Positions 39,500 through 50,702 of a stretch of DNA of 64,000 nt are shown one piece after another. A program made the position numbers and the translations under genes. The DNA is from Heliocidaris tuberculata (lineage: Eukaryota; Echinodermata; Echinoidea; Camarodonta; Echinometridae): NCBI GenBank assembly GCA_025618425.1, contig CM046837.1, positions 22,964,488 through 23,028,487 on the forward strand. Reading direction: 5' to 3'. The first letter of the stretch is position 1, and each line of letters begins with the position of its first letter. The notes beneath the pieces are model-generated. The model was not told the DNA's origin and did no database searches. It saw only the letters and a list, made by a program, of their open reading frames with translations.

Positions 39500-41140
39500 T
39501 GGTTTCGCTGCCTGCCAGGAAGACCTCACAAACATTAAAGGGATTGTGGAGGCTTGATTAATTATTGTTGAATTTTGATATCTGTCTTGTATAATGATGT
39601 TCAGAAGGATAAATAAACAGCCAGGCATAGAAAGGTTTTCAAATATATACTGCTATTATTAAGATATCTATGACTGAATACTCCCATTTACAAAAGCGTA
39701 TGGCCATACGCTTTAGTCTAACACTGAGTCTATGGGGGAAAATGAGTCTGGCATTTCCGGTCACATGGATATATTTACTTTTGTGAAGCACATGATGATT
39801 TTGAAGTGCTTTTTTTTTTTCCTGGGCTTCATTTTTACACCATATTACATACACTGATAGCATGTAAGGCCAAGCAGCTCAGATTTTATCAAGTCTCTAC
39901 AAAGTTACCAAATCACTTTAATTGGTAATTCACCCACAATCTGGTATCAGCGAATTGTGATGCAATGCACATGGAAACTGACGACTAAGTGACTTTAATG
40001 GAAAATTGATATGCACCCTTTTTCAGAGGCGGCAGACTGTCAGGCTCTGACAGTGGAAGTAGGCGCACCTTTTGTCCGCCAAACAAAAGGTACCCCCCCC
40101 CCCCCCACTTCAATTGTCCAATGTTCCCCGCCTCTGCCCTTATTTGTATATATTTGGACATATTTTCCCAAGTGATATAAATTTTTATGTTAAAACATCA
40201 AACTTAAGTAACATTTTGTTAAAGATTTCTCTTTTTTTCCCCCCTTTTTTTTTAATGGCTGAATGAAGTGATATTACTCGTCAGATTGGCTCGCTAGTAT
40301 ACCATTATTGAACCTCAAAGATACAGAGTGAAATATTTTCGAGTGATCAGTCCCTTTTAGATGGCTTTCCTGTATCCGGGCCACAGACATTGAGAATAAT
40401 GATTCAATAAAATGAATGTTGACGAAAGCTTTTGCTTGCCAGATTTGCAGGTTTGCTTGCCTCCAGAAGCCATTTGGCAGGCAGTTTGGCAATATGAGGC
40501 ATATCTACGATTCTCCACTTTCAGAGTGTTTCTGTTCGATGAATGAAAAAATTATATATTCTGATTTACCCAGGGTAGCTTCATCAGTATTAATACTACT
40601 CTTCATGAGGGCCCTGCAATTGTCATCCAGCATTGCTAGGTTCCCATTTAATACACCTGGGTTGAGAGAGACAAATGTTGATAAAATACTTTGTCCAAGG
40701 ATATAAGCACTGTGAATTGTAGTCCCTGATTATTTATGTGAAATTGTGAATGATATGGTTTTGGTTTTAACTTCTTTTGATGCACACACTGTTCAGTACT
40801 TTTTTTTTTCTTTTCTTTCATGTAATTGATCAATATGCTCATTTTCATGTTTTTCTTGACCTACATGTATTAACAGGTTAATGGTACTAAATGCATGTTG
40901 AAGTTCAGAGTACAAAGAATGGGTTTGGGTCCTTTCTTTCAAGTTCCGGCGTGGGTGGCCTGGACATCAAATCTTTCAATAATTTATATTTTCATATTTT
41001 TATACATGTACATCAATCTTATCTTATCATCCTATGTTAGCATTTTGGGCATATCATAAATCATGCAAACTTCAAATGTGTCAAGCTCTCTTTCTGCAAA
41101 TTGTGACTTTTAAAGTATAGAATATCAATGAATTAGCAAA
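39500..41140. other. intergenic stretch, no gene seen
   Basis: No coding, RNA or clear repeat gene. It contains a C tract at 40093-40107 and T tracts. Short ORFs lack motifs. Confidence 0.45.
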
Positions 41141-41144
41141 TAAG

Positions 41145-41252
41145 CAATCTCCCCTACCTACTGCAAGCCAAAGATTCGTTCCCAAATTCGTACAGCCCAA
41201 GGAAAAAAGAAAATTCTTCAGCTTGCAGTAGGTAGGGCCGGGGAGATTGCAT
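41145..41252. repeat. short inverted-repeat element
   Basis: GCAATCTCCCCTACCTACTG then CAAGC at the left; GCTTGCAGTAGGTAGGGCC then GGGGAGATTGC at the right. Confidence 0.8.
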
Positions 41253-41340
41253 AATTGGAGATATTTGTTAAAAATAAATTGGGAAGATTCTGGCCTAAAT
41301 TAGAGACAAACCTGCAATGATAAAAGCAAAATACCCATGA

Positions 41341-41399
41341 CAGTGTACACCAAGGGTGCCAATCCCGGAAAGAAATCGCCACGCATGGTGTACACTGTA
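41341..41399. repeat. short inverted repeat CAGTGTACACCA
   Basis: CAGTGTACACCAAGG...ATGGTGTACACTG closes a hairpin of about 60 bp. Confidence 0.7.
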
Positions 41400-42269
41400 T
41401 GCAAACTGTAAGAAAAAGGTACTTTAGAAACTACTCATACCTGCCAACTGTCCCTATTTAACGGACAATCCCGATTTTTAGTAAAAGGAAGAGCCACTTC
41501 TACCACTGTGTCCCTATTTTTGCAAAAATCTGTCTGTAGTAATGTATAGGAAACTCAGAAATGTCCCTATTTTCAGCCTCTGCCTTGTCATTTGTCCCTA
41601 TTTCTTGGGTTTCAGGGTTGGCAGGTGTGAAATACTGTGTGGACTGTGGATTGGATTAGATATGTTTTTATATTGGGCATTAAGATGAAGTAATCTTTTT
41701 TACAACCTCTTCATTCAGCAATTTATTGTTCATTCAAATGTAAATATATAATGATGGAAAATACAAACGTGCAGATTGAGATATACATGTTATATTTTCA
41801 CCCTTGTCTTTCATTTGCTCATGGTATCTTTAAAATTGTTGTTTATGACTGTTTTTTGTTTATGATTTCTAATTTTTGTTTCTTTGTTTTTTTAGTTGTC
41901 TTTATAAGCCTTAACAGTATTTGATCTATATATGTGCACTACTAATCAACATTATTAGAAAACGTTCAATTTTGATTTTTTTGATTTTTTTTTAATTAAT
42001 ATATATTTCCAGATACTGTATACATATCAACAATTCCTTACAGAAATGGTCAATGGAAAATGAATTGTAAATGATATGGCATTGGTGATGTGAAATATAC
42101 AATCTAACATGAATGATGTTTGAATGGTGGCCCCAAGGGTGAATGGTATATGAATAGTGGCTCAATGATGATTAGGTATGGCAATGGTGCTGTGAAATTA
42201 CAATCTCACATGGGGTTTGAATGTTGGCCCCAAGGGTGAAAATCAAAGGTATATGAATAGTGTCTCAAT

Positions 42270-42651
42270 CAGTGGCGGATCCAGGGGGGGGCAATCCCGG
42301 CCCGTGCCCCCCCCCTTTTGAGGGAAAACAATGCAATGTGCCCCCCCTATTTGCGATTGTGCCCCCCCCCCTTTTCGACCAGAAAACCTTTTTTTTTTTT
42401 TGCTTGTCAGAGAATTATTGAGGGGGAACTGGACCCCATAACCCCCCCCCCCCCCCCACACTGAGCGACTTTTGGAGGGCTGGCGAAATTTTTTTTTTTT
42501 GCTCCCCCCCCCCCCCCCCCCCCCACTGAGCGACTTTTGGAGGGCTGGCGAGAGACCAAAAAAATATGGGTCTCCCTCCAAGCAGTTTCCCAAAGTTGAA
42601 AATCCTGCATTTGTGTGCCCCCCCTTATACGAAATCCTGGATCCGCCCCTG
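42270..42651. mobile_element. hAT-like MITE, 8-bp target duplication GTCTCAAT
   Basis: Ends CAGTGGCGGATCCAGG and (reverse complement of right) CAGGGGCGGATCCAGG. Flanked by GTCTCAAT at 42262-42269 and 42652-42659, a perfect 8-bp duplication as hAT elements make. The interior is runs of C and T plus two direct copies of ACTGAGCGACTTTTGGAGGG. Confidence 0.88.
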
Positions 42652-42767
42652 GTCTCAATCACCATCACCAATATCCTGTTAATACAAAACAAATACAAGC
42701 ATGCATGAGATTCTTCTTTGGAATTGAGGGGGTGGGTGGGGCTGGTATACGTAATGAGGGACCAGGG

Positions 42768-42815
42768 AGGGGTAAACAACTTCTTATCCTTGGAGATGGA
42801 GACAGGGGAATCTTA
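42768..42815 (+). pseudogene. degenerate copy of SMS exon B (copy e1)
   Basis: GGTAAACAACTTCTTATCC then TTGGAGATGGAGACAGGGG reads GKQLLILGDGDRGIL and then TAA, against [15 protein letters not shown]. The position matching the 6748 deletion retains the extra A here (GGGGAATC). It is duplicated at 43352. Confidence 0.75.
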
Positions 42816-43142
42816 TAAGAATATAAGGTTCAACATCAAGGCTCTTTCATACACGATGCTGTAAACCGCTACAAAGAACTGCGGGAAAATGGAAACTTAT
42901 TACGTGTAAATGAATGATAAGTAGGAGGGGAAAATGAGTAGCTGCTGGCAACAAAGACTCCTAAGCTTACTTCCTTATCTATATATCTTAAGGTACATGC
43001 ATGTGTACCACACTACTTTTGTTTTCCCCTTTCTTTTTCTTTTTTTCTTTTTTTTTTCTTTTGGTTTTCTCTTTATTTGTAGGCGATTTATGGCATCATG
43101 TGCGAACGAGGCTTTAAAAAGAGATCAAGTGAGGCATACATG

Positions 43143-43266
43143 CAGTGGCGGATCCAGGCAGGGGTGCCAAGGGCATCCCCCCCCTTTAATTTTTCTGTTT
43201 TGTGATTTTTACTCCCTCGCCGCTGGTGCCCCCCCCCCCTATTTCAAATTCCTGGATCCACCACTG
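43143..43266. mobile_element. 124-bp hAT-like MITE, ATACATG flanks
   Basis: CAGTGGCGGATCCAGG at the left and CCTGGATCCACCACTG at the right, flanked by ATACATG on both sides. Same end sequence as the 42270 element but much shorter. Confidence 0.85.
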
Positions 43267-43351
43267 ATACATGTAAGATTGTTCCTTGGAACTAGGGGGG
43301 GGGGGAATTGAGGGGGTGGGTGGGGCTGGTATACGTAATGAGGGACCAGGG

Positions 43352-43399
43352 AGGGGTAAACAACTTCTTATCCTTGGAGATGGAGACAGGGGAATCTTA
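43352..43399 (+). pseudogene. degenerate copy of SMS exon B (copy e2)
   Basis: Identical to the 42768-42815 fragment as part of the 584-bp tandem duplication. Confidence 0.75.
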
Positions 43400-43724
43400 T
43401 AAGAATATAAGGTTCAACATCAAGGCTCTTTCATACACGATGCTGTAAACCGCTACAAAGAACTGCGGGAAAATGGAAACTTACTGTAAATGAATGATAA
43501 GTAGGAGGGGAAAATGAGTAGCTGTTGGCAACAAAGACTCCTAAGCTTACTTCCTTATCTATATATCTTAAGGTACATGCATGTGTACCACACTACTTTT
43601 GTTTTCCCCTTTCTTTTTCTTTTTTTTTCTTTTTTTTTTCTTTTGGTTTTCTCTTTATTTGTAGGCGATTTATGGCATCATGTGCGAACGAGGCTTTAAA
43701 AAGAGATCAAGTGAGGCATACATG

Positions 43725-43850
43725 CAGTGGCGGATCCAGGCAGGGGTGCCAAGGGCGTCCCCCCCCCCCTTTAATTTTTCTGTTTTGTGATTTTTACTCC
43801 CTCGCCGCTGGTGCCCCCCCCCCTATTTCAAATTCCTGGATCCACCACTG
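43725..43850. mobile_element. 126-bp hAT-like MITE, duplicate copy
   Basis: Second copy of the 43143 element, carried by the tandem duplication rather than by a separate insertion (same flanks). Confidence 0.85.
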
Positions 43851-43916
43851 ATACATGTAAGATTGTTCCTTGGAACTAGGGGGGGGGGGTAGGAGGGGAA
43901 GGAGAACGAGGAATCG

Positions 43917-44024
43917 GGTAACAGGGAGAGAGGAGAGGTTCTTATTGTTAGTGAAGGCGGGGGCGTCTCACAGAAGGTCCTCAAAACGAATCCTAGGTAC
44001 GTCACCATGGTGGAGATATCCTTA
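43917..44024 (+). pseudogene. SMS exon B-like copy (copy f) with open frame and U12 donor
   Basis: One open frame: GNRERGEVLIVSEGGGV then QKVLKTNPRYVTMVE, followed at once by ATATCCTTA (44016-44024). Exon B reads GNGREN...[13 protein letters not shown] and [10 protein letters not shown] then ATATCCTTT. The nucleotide-binding loop has lost its LGGGDGG form (VSEGGG) and no acceptor or neighbouring exons were found. It is probably a relic of a duplicated gene segment, though it is the best preserved of the copies. Confidence 0.75.
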
Positions 44025-44176
44025 CAAATTCAACAAGAACTAGTGTACATGTACCTAATGTAACTGTAATAATGATATGTATTCATTAAAATGGCTTTTT
44101 GCGCAGGATCCCAATTGCTTTAGCTGAGGTGCTGTAAATAGGGTATATATATCCTTTCAAAAATAGTGATCATCTG

Positions 44177-44322
44177 GGGCCCGTTGCACAAAACTTGCGT
44201 TTGAACGCAACTCGGGGAAATCAAACGCAACTTTATTTTCAGCCAATCAGAAGTGCGCATTAAGGACTTGCGTTTGATTTTTAGGAGTTGCGATTAAACG
44301 CAAGTTTTGTGCAACAGGCCCC
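44177..44322. mobile_element. palindromic MITE GGGCCCGTTGCACAAAAC, copy 1
   Basis: GGGCCCGTTGCACAAAACTT then GCGTTTGAACGCAACT at the left, with the complement ending AAGTTTTGTGCAACAGGCCC at the right. The core CAGCCAATCAGAAGTGCGCA is shared with copy 2 in opposite orientation. Confidence 0.9.
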
Positions 44323-44575
44323 TGGTCAATATTCTGGTTATAGGCCTATATCAATTGAATAATTTTAATAATTATGTTTGGATAGTGCCTTTTGTTGGAT
44401 GATTCAAAGCACTTTAGCTAAGCTGCCGTATGGTGATATACCAACAGTTATCATTTTATGTCTTTACAATTCATTTAAACATACTTTTTAAGAGGAATGC
44501 AAAGCACTTCATCCCAGTTTCCATGTAGGACTCACACCACCCAAGGAATATCTTCTTACAGATACCCATTTACTA

Positions 44576-44720
44576 GGGCCCGTTGCACAAAACTTGCGTT
44601 TGATCGCAACTCCTAAAAATCAAACGCAAGTCCTTAATGCGCACTTCTGATTGGCTGAAAATAAAGTTGCGTTTGATTTTCCTGAGTTGCGTTCGAACGC
44701 AAGTTTTGTGCAACGGGCCC
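44576..44720. mobile_element. palindromic MITE GGGCCCGTTGCACAAAAC, copy 2
   Basis: Reverse orientation relative to copy 1 (core TGCGCACTTCTGATTGGCTG), 145 bp. Both ends are intact. Confidence 0.9.
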
Positions 44721-44810
44721 AGTTTTATAGAAAGAGATGCCTATTAAACCGTTTTCTAATGATGATTAATTGAAACCTGTTTCTAGTCTGGCTTTTCGAT
44801 TAAAGGAGGT

Positions 44811-44903
44811 CTCTCTCTCTCACACACACACACACACTCTTTCTCTCTCTCTCTCTCTCTCCCTCTCCCCCTCTCTCGCTTTCTCCCTCTTTCTCTCTTT
44901 CTT

Positions 44904-44945
<42 letters not shown>
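44811..44945. repeat. (CT)n/(CA)n compound microsatellite
   Basis: CT repeats, then ACAC repeats, then a long interrupted CT tract. Confidence 0.95.
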
Positions 44946-44947
<2 letters not shown>

Positions 44948-45451
44948 ATGTCGGATGAGTCTGAAGTTTGGAGTTAGTGGACGAAACAGGGAATAGGGAG
45001 AGTGGGATTTGTAAATTGTATGTTAGCTCGAGACTATTTGAGTGAAGACATTTTTATTGAGAGATGGATAATTGAGTTCTGTGGCTTTAGTGGAATGGCA
45101 TTAAAACAAAACCAATAACAACAATTTCCAACTCATGGCACAACAACAACAACAAATGAGATGTTTTAGATATTTTATATTTAATTCTTGGATTAAATAA
45201 TCCGTTTTCATGGAAGAGTTACAGGTACATACACAACAGATATTAGTGAATTAGTCAAATATTATGATTCATTCCAATTCCCTTTAATAGGTTAGGTTAA
45301 ATTTAATAGTGGATATGGATATTGACTGAGACAACCACTTTCTTTGTATAGGATTAAAATTATTCTCACATTTTTTAAACAATGACATTATACATTGTAG
45401 TTACAAAATTTACATAAGGATCAACAGAAAAATGAACATCAGGTATGATAC

Positions 45452-45957
45452 TGTAACACTCTCACTAATTTAGTATTATGCGAGGATGAGGAGCGTGGAT
45501 GGAGAGTGTTAACGATTTTAGATCACACAGAAGATTCGCAGAACACAAGATATACAGTTCAAGATGGTTCTCTTTATTAAGGAATGATGATTTAGCAATA
45601 CAGTATAAAGGCAGTTATAGCTTTGAACTCCTATGGTTATGCCATCAATAGGCAGGAGTATATTAAGTCCACACCGGATGGTGGGACTGAGAAGAAGAAC
45701 ACATATTTCTTACTTTCAAAACTATATATACTCGCTTGGTCAAAATCAGGATTGGGTGACTAATAGTGTTTCTTAGAAAGGGGGAACAAAGAGTATGTGT
45801 CCGAAGATGAAGGACCACTAGTTATTCATAAACAATCCTTGAGTGTGTGTGTCCGAAGATGAAGGACCACCAAATTCCAGTAGGTGATTGACCTTCTGAG
45901 AGGGTGAGGAGTGGGGTAGACATACTTATGATTATGATACAATTTTTCCCTCTTACA
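45452..45957 (-). repeat. LTR of element 1 (3' LTR in element sense)
   Basis: 506 bp with TGTAA...TTACA ends. In the minus sense it has TATATATAGT (plus 45721-45731) and, about 150 bp further, AATAAA (plus 45573-45578), in the order promoter then polyadenylation signal expected of a U3-R-U5 LTR in this orientation. It holds two copies of GTGTCCGAAGATGAAGGACC. Confidence 0.92.
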
Positions 45958-47950
45958 TTCGTCCTATCTTTCCAGAAGAAACGTCCTCGTTTCAAAATAC
46001 CAAAATGATCTATTATATTTGACAATTGTATTCAATATGAAAAAAAAGGGGACTGAACACTTATTTACTTTAGACTTTAAAGAGAATAATAACACAATTG
46101 ATACTGAAGCAAAGAGAAAAAAAAAATGTCTGGACATAACATACGATATGAATTCTGGGAATTATCACCATTCGTATAGAATTTGAAAACAGGACCAATG
46201 GCCTATGTCAGTTAGGATGGGCCGACCAGTCCACATTCCTGGTCAGACCATAATAAAATTGTCAACATTACATCAGCTGCTGGGACTTTCATTGGAAACT
46301 GGAATGTGAAATTTCCTTAAAAAAGCATTACCAGTGGACGGCATGAGCTCCTATATGAATTTCTAAGGATTATGACTAACAATATGTAAGGAAAGGAAAA
46401 CTTGATTATGCAGAAATGATAGCTGGTGATAGACCAATAAATCAAAGCACTGAACCGAATTTTTAACCGATCAAAATAAAAGGGAGATAGTAGAACAACA
46501 TAACATGAATCAAAAATATATCCCCAAAATACTATGCTACATTGGTAAATAAGCAACTTATGACAGAAAAACAAATCTAAGACCAATCAAAACATGTAAA
46601 ACTTATCAAAACATCTAAATCTAACTTGCTAAAAGAAACGCAGAATACATACACCAAGAAACATTTGAGAATAAATGAACAGAAAAAAATAGAGAACACT
46701 GATCATGTATATACATGTATATGTGGCTGACATAAACCAAGTGAAAGATGAAACTAAAGAAAACCTCCTTGGAATAAATGTTTGAAGCATGATATTAATC
46801 ATCTTACTTCCTGTCCAAAAGAAAGAATTCTGTAGCAATTAATAGTAAAAATAAAAATGCGGAAGTAAAATTATCAAGTATTTGGCTTAAAAACCGAAAT
46901 AAGGCAACAGAAATAGTCAAATCATTTGCACGACTGCATGAGGTATATGCCTTGGACACAAAAACTGAAAAAAATAATTGCCGCTAATACGTCATTCGCA
47001 TTTATAACCCCAAAATATCACAAATAAATGTGGTGATCATAAAGTATAGTGGCGTTTAACACTGCATTAAAAGTTTTGGGAAAAGAGTGCAACAAAGACC
47101 TAAACCCTTTACGGAAAGTTTGAGATAAGTAGTGTAATCAGGAGCATACAATACATTCTAACAATCATCAAACGAGAGAAGATAATGGGCATAAATTGGA
47201 TCTAAAATTTGTCAGGGCGGTATAATTTTAGAACTGACAGGATTGGGTTACATGGTATGATACCATAAATCATAATAGTAGAAATAAAAGAAAAAAATGA
47301 ATACCAAAAAAAGAGATGACAACAGCATTATTTTCTTCCTTTGAGATTAAAATCTATTTGTAAAAAGAAAATATTAAAAACATAAATCCATTGGTGATAA
47401 TAGTCAACATCTGACTCATTGCCATTTAACACAAAGCAACAACAACAGAAGTACAAATATGAAAAATGAATTAATGACTATTAATCATGAAAAAGTAGAC
47501 AATGGACTATAGGACGAGAAGAAGATTCAAAGCCAACACATCGGCTGAAATTGAATAATGCAAAAACATCTACAAATAGCATTGAAAACTTGCTATAACT
47601 TTTAGTGTTGCAGGAGAAAGGAAAAGCTATAAATTTGTATATTCTATGCACTGAACCTATAGACAATTACTCAAAAGTTTAAACTGTTCTGACAATTTGA
47701 AAGGAAGTGGGGGAAACCGAGGAAGGCAAAATTATTTCAAATGGTGGCCAGCCATTTAAATTAGCTTTACTCTCCAGCATGCTTCACCAAAAGATAAAGA
47801 TTACAGAAATTTGAAATGTGAGTGGCTAATTATCACAGAAAGGAAGAATATGTCAAAGCCGCCATTGAATCAAATAAGATTCATTAGAATTATGGCATTC
47901 GAGTAGATGGACTTCCAAAAATCAAAGGGTGTTGAGCAGAAACAGGGCCA

Positions 47951-49318
47951 TTAACCAGGTGTAGCCATTCCATTATGGTAAGATGTCACTATAGGGGGAC
48001 CTGGACCATGAGGCAGTATGAGGGGATGGAAAAGAGAGGGGTTATCAAATGTACATGAAGGGGGAGGGTCAGGGATAGGTGCACATGAAGATGGGCAAAG
48101 AGAGATAGGTGGGGACTCCTTAGCCTCTGAGCATGTAGTGGTAGGGGCATTTAGGGTGATGGGGTCTACATCATTGTTAGAAGGAGGGCTGCAGGAAGGT
48201 TGAGAGAAAGGGATGGGGATGATAGCCACTCCCGCGTCCAACGGTACAGGGTGTTGAAGGGGTGGATTAGAAGGGGTGATGCTAGAGTGGGCAACATGAA
48301 TATTGAGTCCATTTGACTGGTCATCAGAGGAGAGGGATGAAGGAAATGGAAGCTCAGGAGGGAGACCATCGTCCCGGGTTGTAAGCGATGGTGCCACAGG
48401 GAGAATGTTAGGAGCAGGAGGTTCAGTGGGAATAAGGGAATAAGGAAGAGGAGAGGAGGGGACATCTGATAAGGGATAGAGATCTTGTTGGTGAACTAGG
48501 GGCTCAGACCCGGAAGAAAACTTGACAGTATTTGAACAGGGAGGGGGCACAAGAAAAATTGGAGGAGGATTAGGAGGAGGGGTTGAGATGTGATTATCAG
48601 GGCCAACCTCGTGATTAACATTAGAGTAATGGACAGCCTCATAATGTAATAGTGGAGGGGAAGGTATAGGGGGAAAGACGGCATTGGGGACAGTGTCAGA
48701 AGAGTCTGAGGATGATGTGGCGGCACTTACGTTAGCATGGTTAGGGTTAGCTTGAACAGTCGACGTATCTACCGGCTGACAGGATGACCCATCTGGAGTA
48801 GCCGGTGCCATGAGACACACATAATCCTCAGCAAAGGGGTCATGAAATTCGATTTCAGAGCATGACATAAAATCAATCCTAGTAGATGAAACTATGAGGG
48901 CAGATGTGACATAATCCGTGAAAACCTCAAACTGACGCTGTAGGTCAGATAGAAAATCAAGGCCCAGAATAATGTAGGGGTCAATGTCATCAACAATTTG
49001 GAATTCACAAAATGTGAAATCAACCTTTAATCCCGGACTGACTGGGGTGATCAAAGCACCCTTAGTGTATGTATGGGTAGGGTTAGAGGCACATGGTGGA
49101 CAAGATGGGTGGAGGGGTGGGTAGAAGTCAAGATCTGGAAGAAAGGGTAAGTTTTCCACAAGACTATCGCTAATTAGAGTGCGTGGGGACGTGTAATCTA
49201 ACGCAGCTGGAATCGGCGTAGAAGAGTTAAGAAAGAAGATGGGGATGTGTGGAACAGAAGGAAATGAAACAGAGGGAACTGGGCGAGAGTACATGCCATA
49301 TTTCAATTTCCAATCCAT
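47951..49318 (-). CDS. retropepsin-like, Pro-rich ORF of LTR element 1
   Basis: 455 codons, ATG at 49318. Residues about 25-135 look like a retroviral-type aspartic protease: a strand ending in IPAALDYTSPRTLISDSL (position of the catalytic D-T/S-G loop) and, 76 residues on, IILGLDFL, the usual late strand motif. The loop reads DYTS rather than D-S/T-G, so catalysis is doubtful. Residues about 165-455 are Pro/Ser/Thr-rich with no recognisable domain. The ORF is uninterrupted although the LTRs have diverged by nearly 2%. It could be the surviving gag-protease part of a larger polyprotein or a purpose-kept protein of a non-autonomous element. Confidence 0.55.
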   Translation of the reverse strand: MDWKLKYGMYSRPVPSVSFPSVPHIPIFFLNSSTPIPAALDYTSPRTLISDSLVENLPFLPDLDFYPPLHPSCPPCASNPTHTYTKGALITPVSPGLKVDFTFCEFQIVDDIDPYIILGLDFLSDLQRQFEVFTDYVTSALIVSSTRIDFMSCSEIEFHDPFAEDYVCLMAPATPDGSSCQPVDTSTVQANPNHANVSAATSSSDSSDTVPNAVFPPIPSPPLLHYEAVHYSNVNHEVGPDNHISTPPPNPPPIFLVPPPCSNTVKFSSGSEPLVHQQDLYPLSDVPSSPLPYSLIPTEPPAPNILPVAPSLTTRDDGLPPELPFPSSLSSDDQSNGLNIHVAHSSITPSNPPLQHPVPLDAGVAIIPIPFSQPSCSPPSNNDVDPITLNAPTTTCSEAKESPPISLCPSSCAPIPDPPPSCTFDNPSLFHPLILPHGPGPPIVTSYHNGMATPG

Positions 49319-49773
49319 TTAAATCATGCTAAACAAGAAATCTTAAATACTAGGGCAGCAAAATAGAAAGGTGCACTTTAATCAAAAGGTAGGGTGCACG
49401 CATTTGTAATAATGCGGAAATAGAGACAAAGAATATTAAGAAAATCGAAGCAATACTTATAGAGGATTACAGGCATTAAAAATCAGGGATAATAAAGTTG
49501 AATGTGTAACATGTTGAGAAATCAAGAAGGGAAAACTTACTCAGGTCGTTAAGTACTGAAGGCATACATATATAACAAAATAAACAAATTGTATAATTCG
49601 TAAGACAGTTACGAGTCCAGGCTTTGACGAAAATTTAATGTCCCAAACTAGTCCACATCTTTGGAGTAGCCGAAAGGAGAGGTTGTGAGCAGGAACCAAC
49701 AGCCATCACGCATGAAAACAGGAGGGTGAGCGAGATAGTCAGCGAGCCAAAAGGGAGGTAGATCTGCCTTGAC

Positions 49774-49831
49774 TATGATGAATATGATGGTGATGACGAT
49801 GGTGATGATGATGGTGATGAGAAAAATGACG
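49774..49831. repeat. (GAT)n-like microsatellite
   Basis: Interrupted ATGATGGTGATGACG triplets, about 58 bp, inside LTR element 1. Confidence 0.85.
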
Positions 49832-49895
49832 ATGGCAACGATGACTCCGGGCCAACCAAGAGGATAACAGGCATGACAGGAAAGGGTAGAACAGG

Positions 49896-50422
49896 CCCGG
49901 GGGGGCACTCACGTATATTGGTGGTACGGGGACGTGCCGCTTTGATGACCCCCTCCTTCAGACCCCGATTTCCGTTCTCTAGATACTCAGTTCCGCTCAG
50001 GAGCCGCTCAGGAGCCGCTCAGCCCCGCTCTGAAGACCCCCGTTATGAAACATATCCGTTCGCATGCGGCCGGGAGCGTGGCGGAGGCAGTGGTCGCTCG
50101 ACCTGGTCTCGCGCCCTAGGCCCTTTCGTCGCGCGAGCCTTGAAAACTGCTCCAGCTAGCTAGCTACTAGCGCTACACGGCGCGGGCGAGGCCCCCGGCG
50201 CGGCCCGTCCCGAGATCCTGCGATAGCGAAGGTGTACCGCCGATAAAGCGAGGTTAGTTTTGTAGTTCCCTAGACCCTGTTTTTCACTCTGCCCAATAGA
50301 TCATAGTTCCCAAGACCCCGTATTTTACACCTTGAAGTCAGTTCCTTAGACCCCCTTTTCGGGGATTCGTGAGGCACACCCCCTTCAAAATATAATTCGA
50401 ATGCCCCCCCCCCCCCCCCGGG
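49896..50422. mobile_element. 527-bp MITE nested in LTR element 1, 8-bp duplication
   Basis: Ends CCCGGGGGGGCAC and (reverse complement) CCCGGGGGGGGG. Flanked by AGAACAGG at 49888-49895 and 50423-50430. GC-rich, with repeats of CAGACCCC / TAGACCC and GAGCCGCTCAG. The 8-bp duplication fits hAT-like non-autonomous elements. Confidence 0.85.
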
Positions 50423-50702
50423 AGAACAGGTCCGGTCAGAATGGAAACATGACATCAAACATAATTAGCATTCAGAAGCGTGACGAATAGTTGACAGAGC
50501 ATGAGTGTGAAGTGTAGAAATGATTCTTGAACAGTTCATAAATGTATAACTCAGGTACATTCAGGAATGGTATCTGAAGGATGGCGGGAACAAAATACAG
50601 CTGTACAGTCAGCGATCGAAATTGAAAGCAGAAATTGTCCGCAAAATGCAGGAACGTTTTCACAAAATGACGAGTAGCAAGTCCATCCAAGATGACGAAA
50701 AC

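Larger units (their letters stand above)
42721..43889. repeat. tandem duplication, 584-bp period
   Basis: GAATTGAGGGGGTGGGTGGG begins at 42721 and again at 43305. The second copy ends at the AACTAGGGGGGG tract at about 43889. Copies are nearly identical: copy 2 lacks a TTACGTG-like 7-bp piece and has a few substitutions and tract-length changes. Each contains a degenerate SMS exon B copy, a T/C tract and a small hAT-like MITE, so these were present before duplication. Confidence 0.92.

Noticed and set aside
42243..42779. 178-codon Gly-rich ORF
   Set aside because: Created by C tracts inside the hAT-like MITE and its flank.
49648..49908. 86-codon frame with an Ile/Val-rich helix-like segment
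   Set aside because: The hydrophobic run is a translated GAT microsatellite inside LTR element 1.
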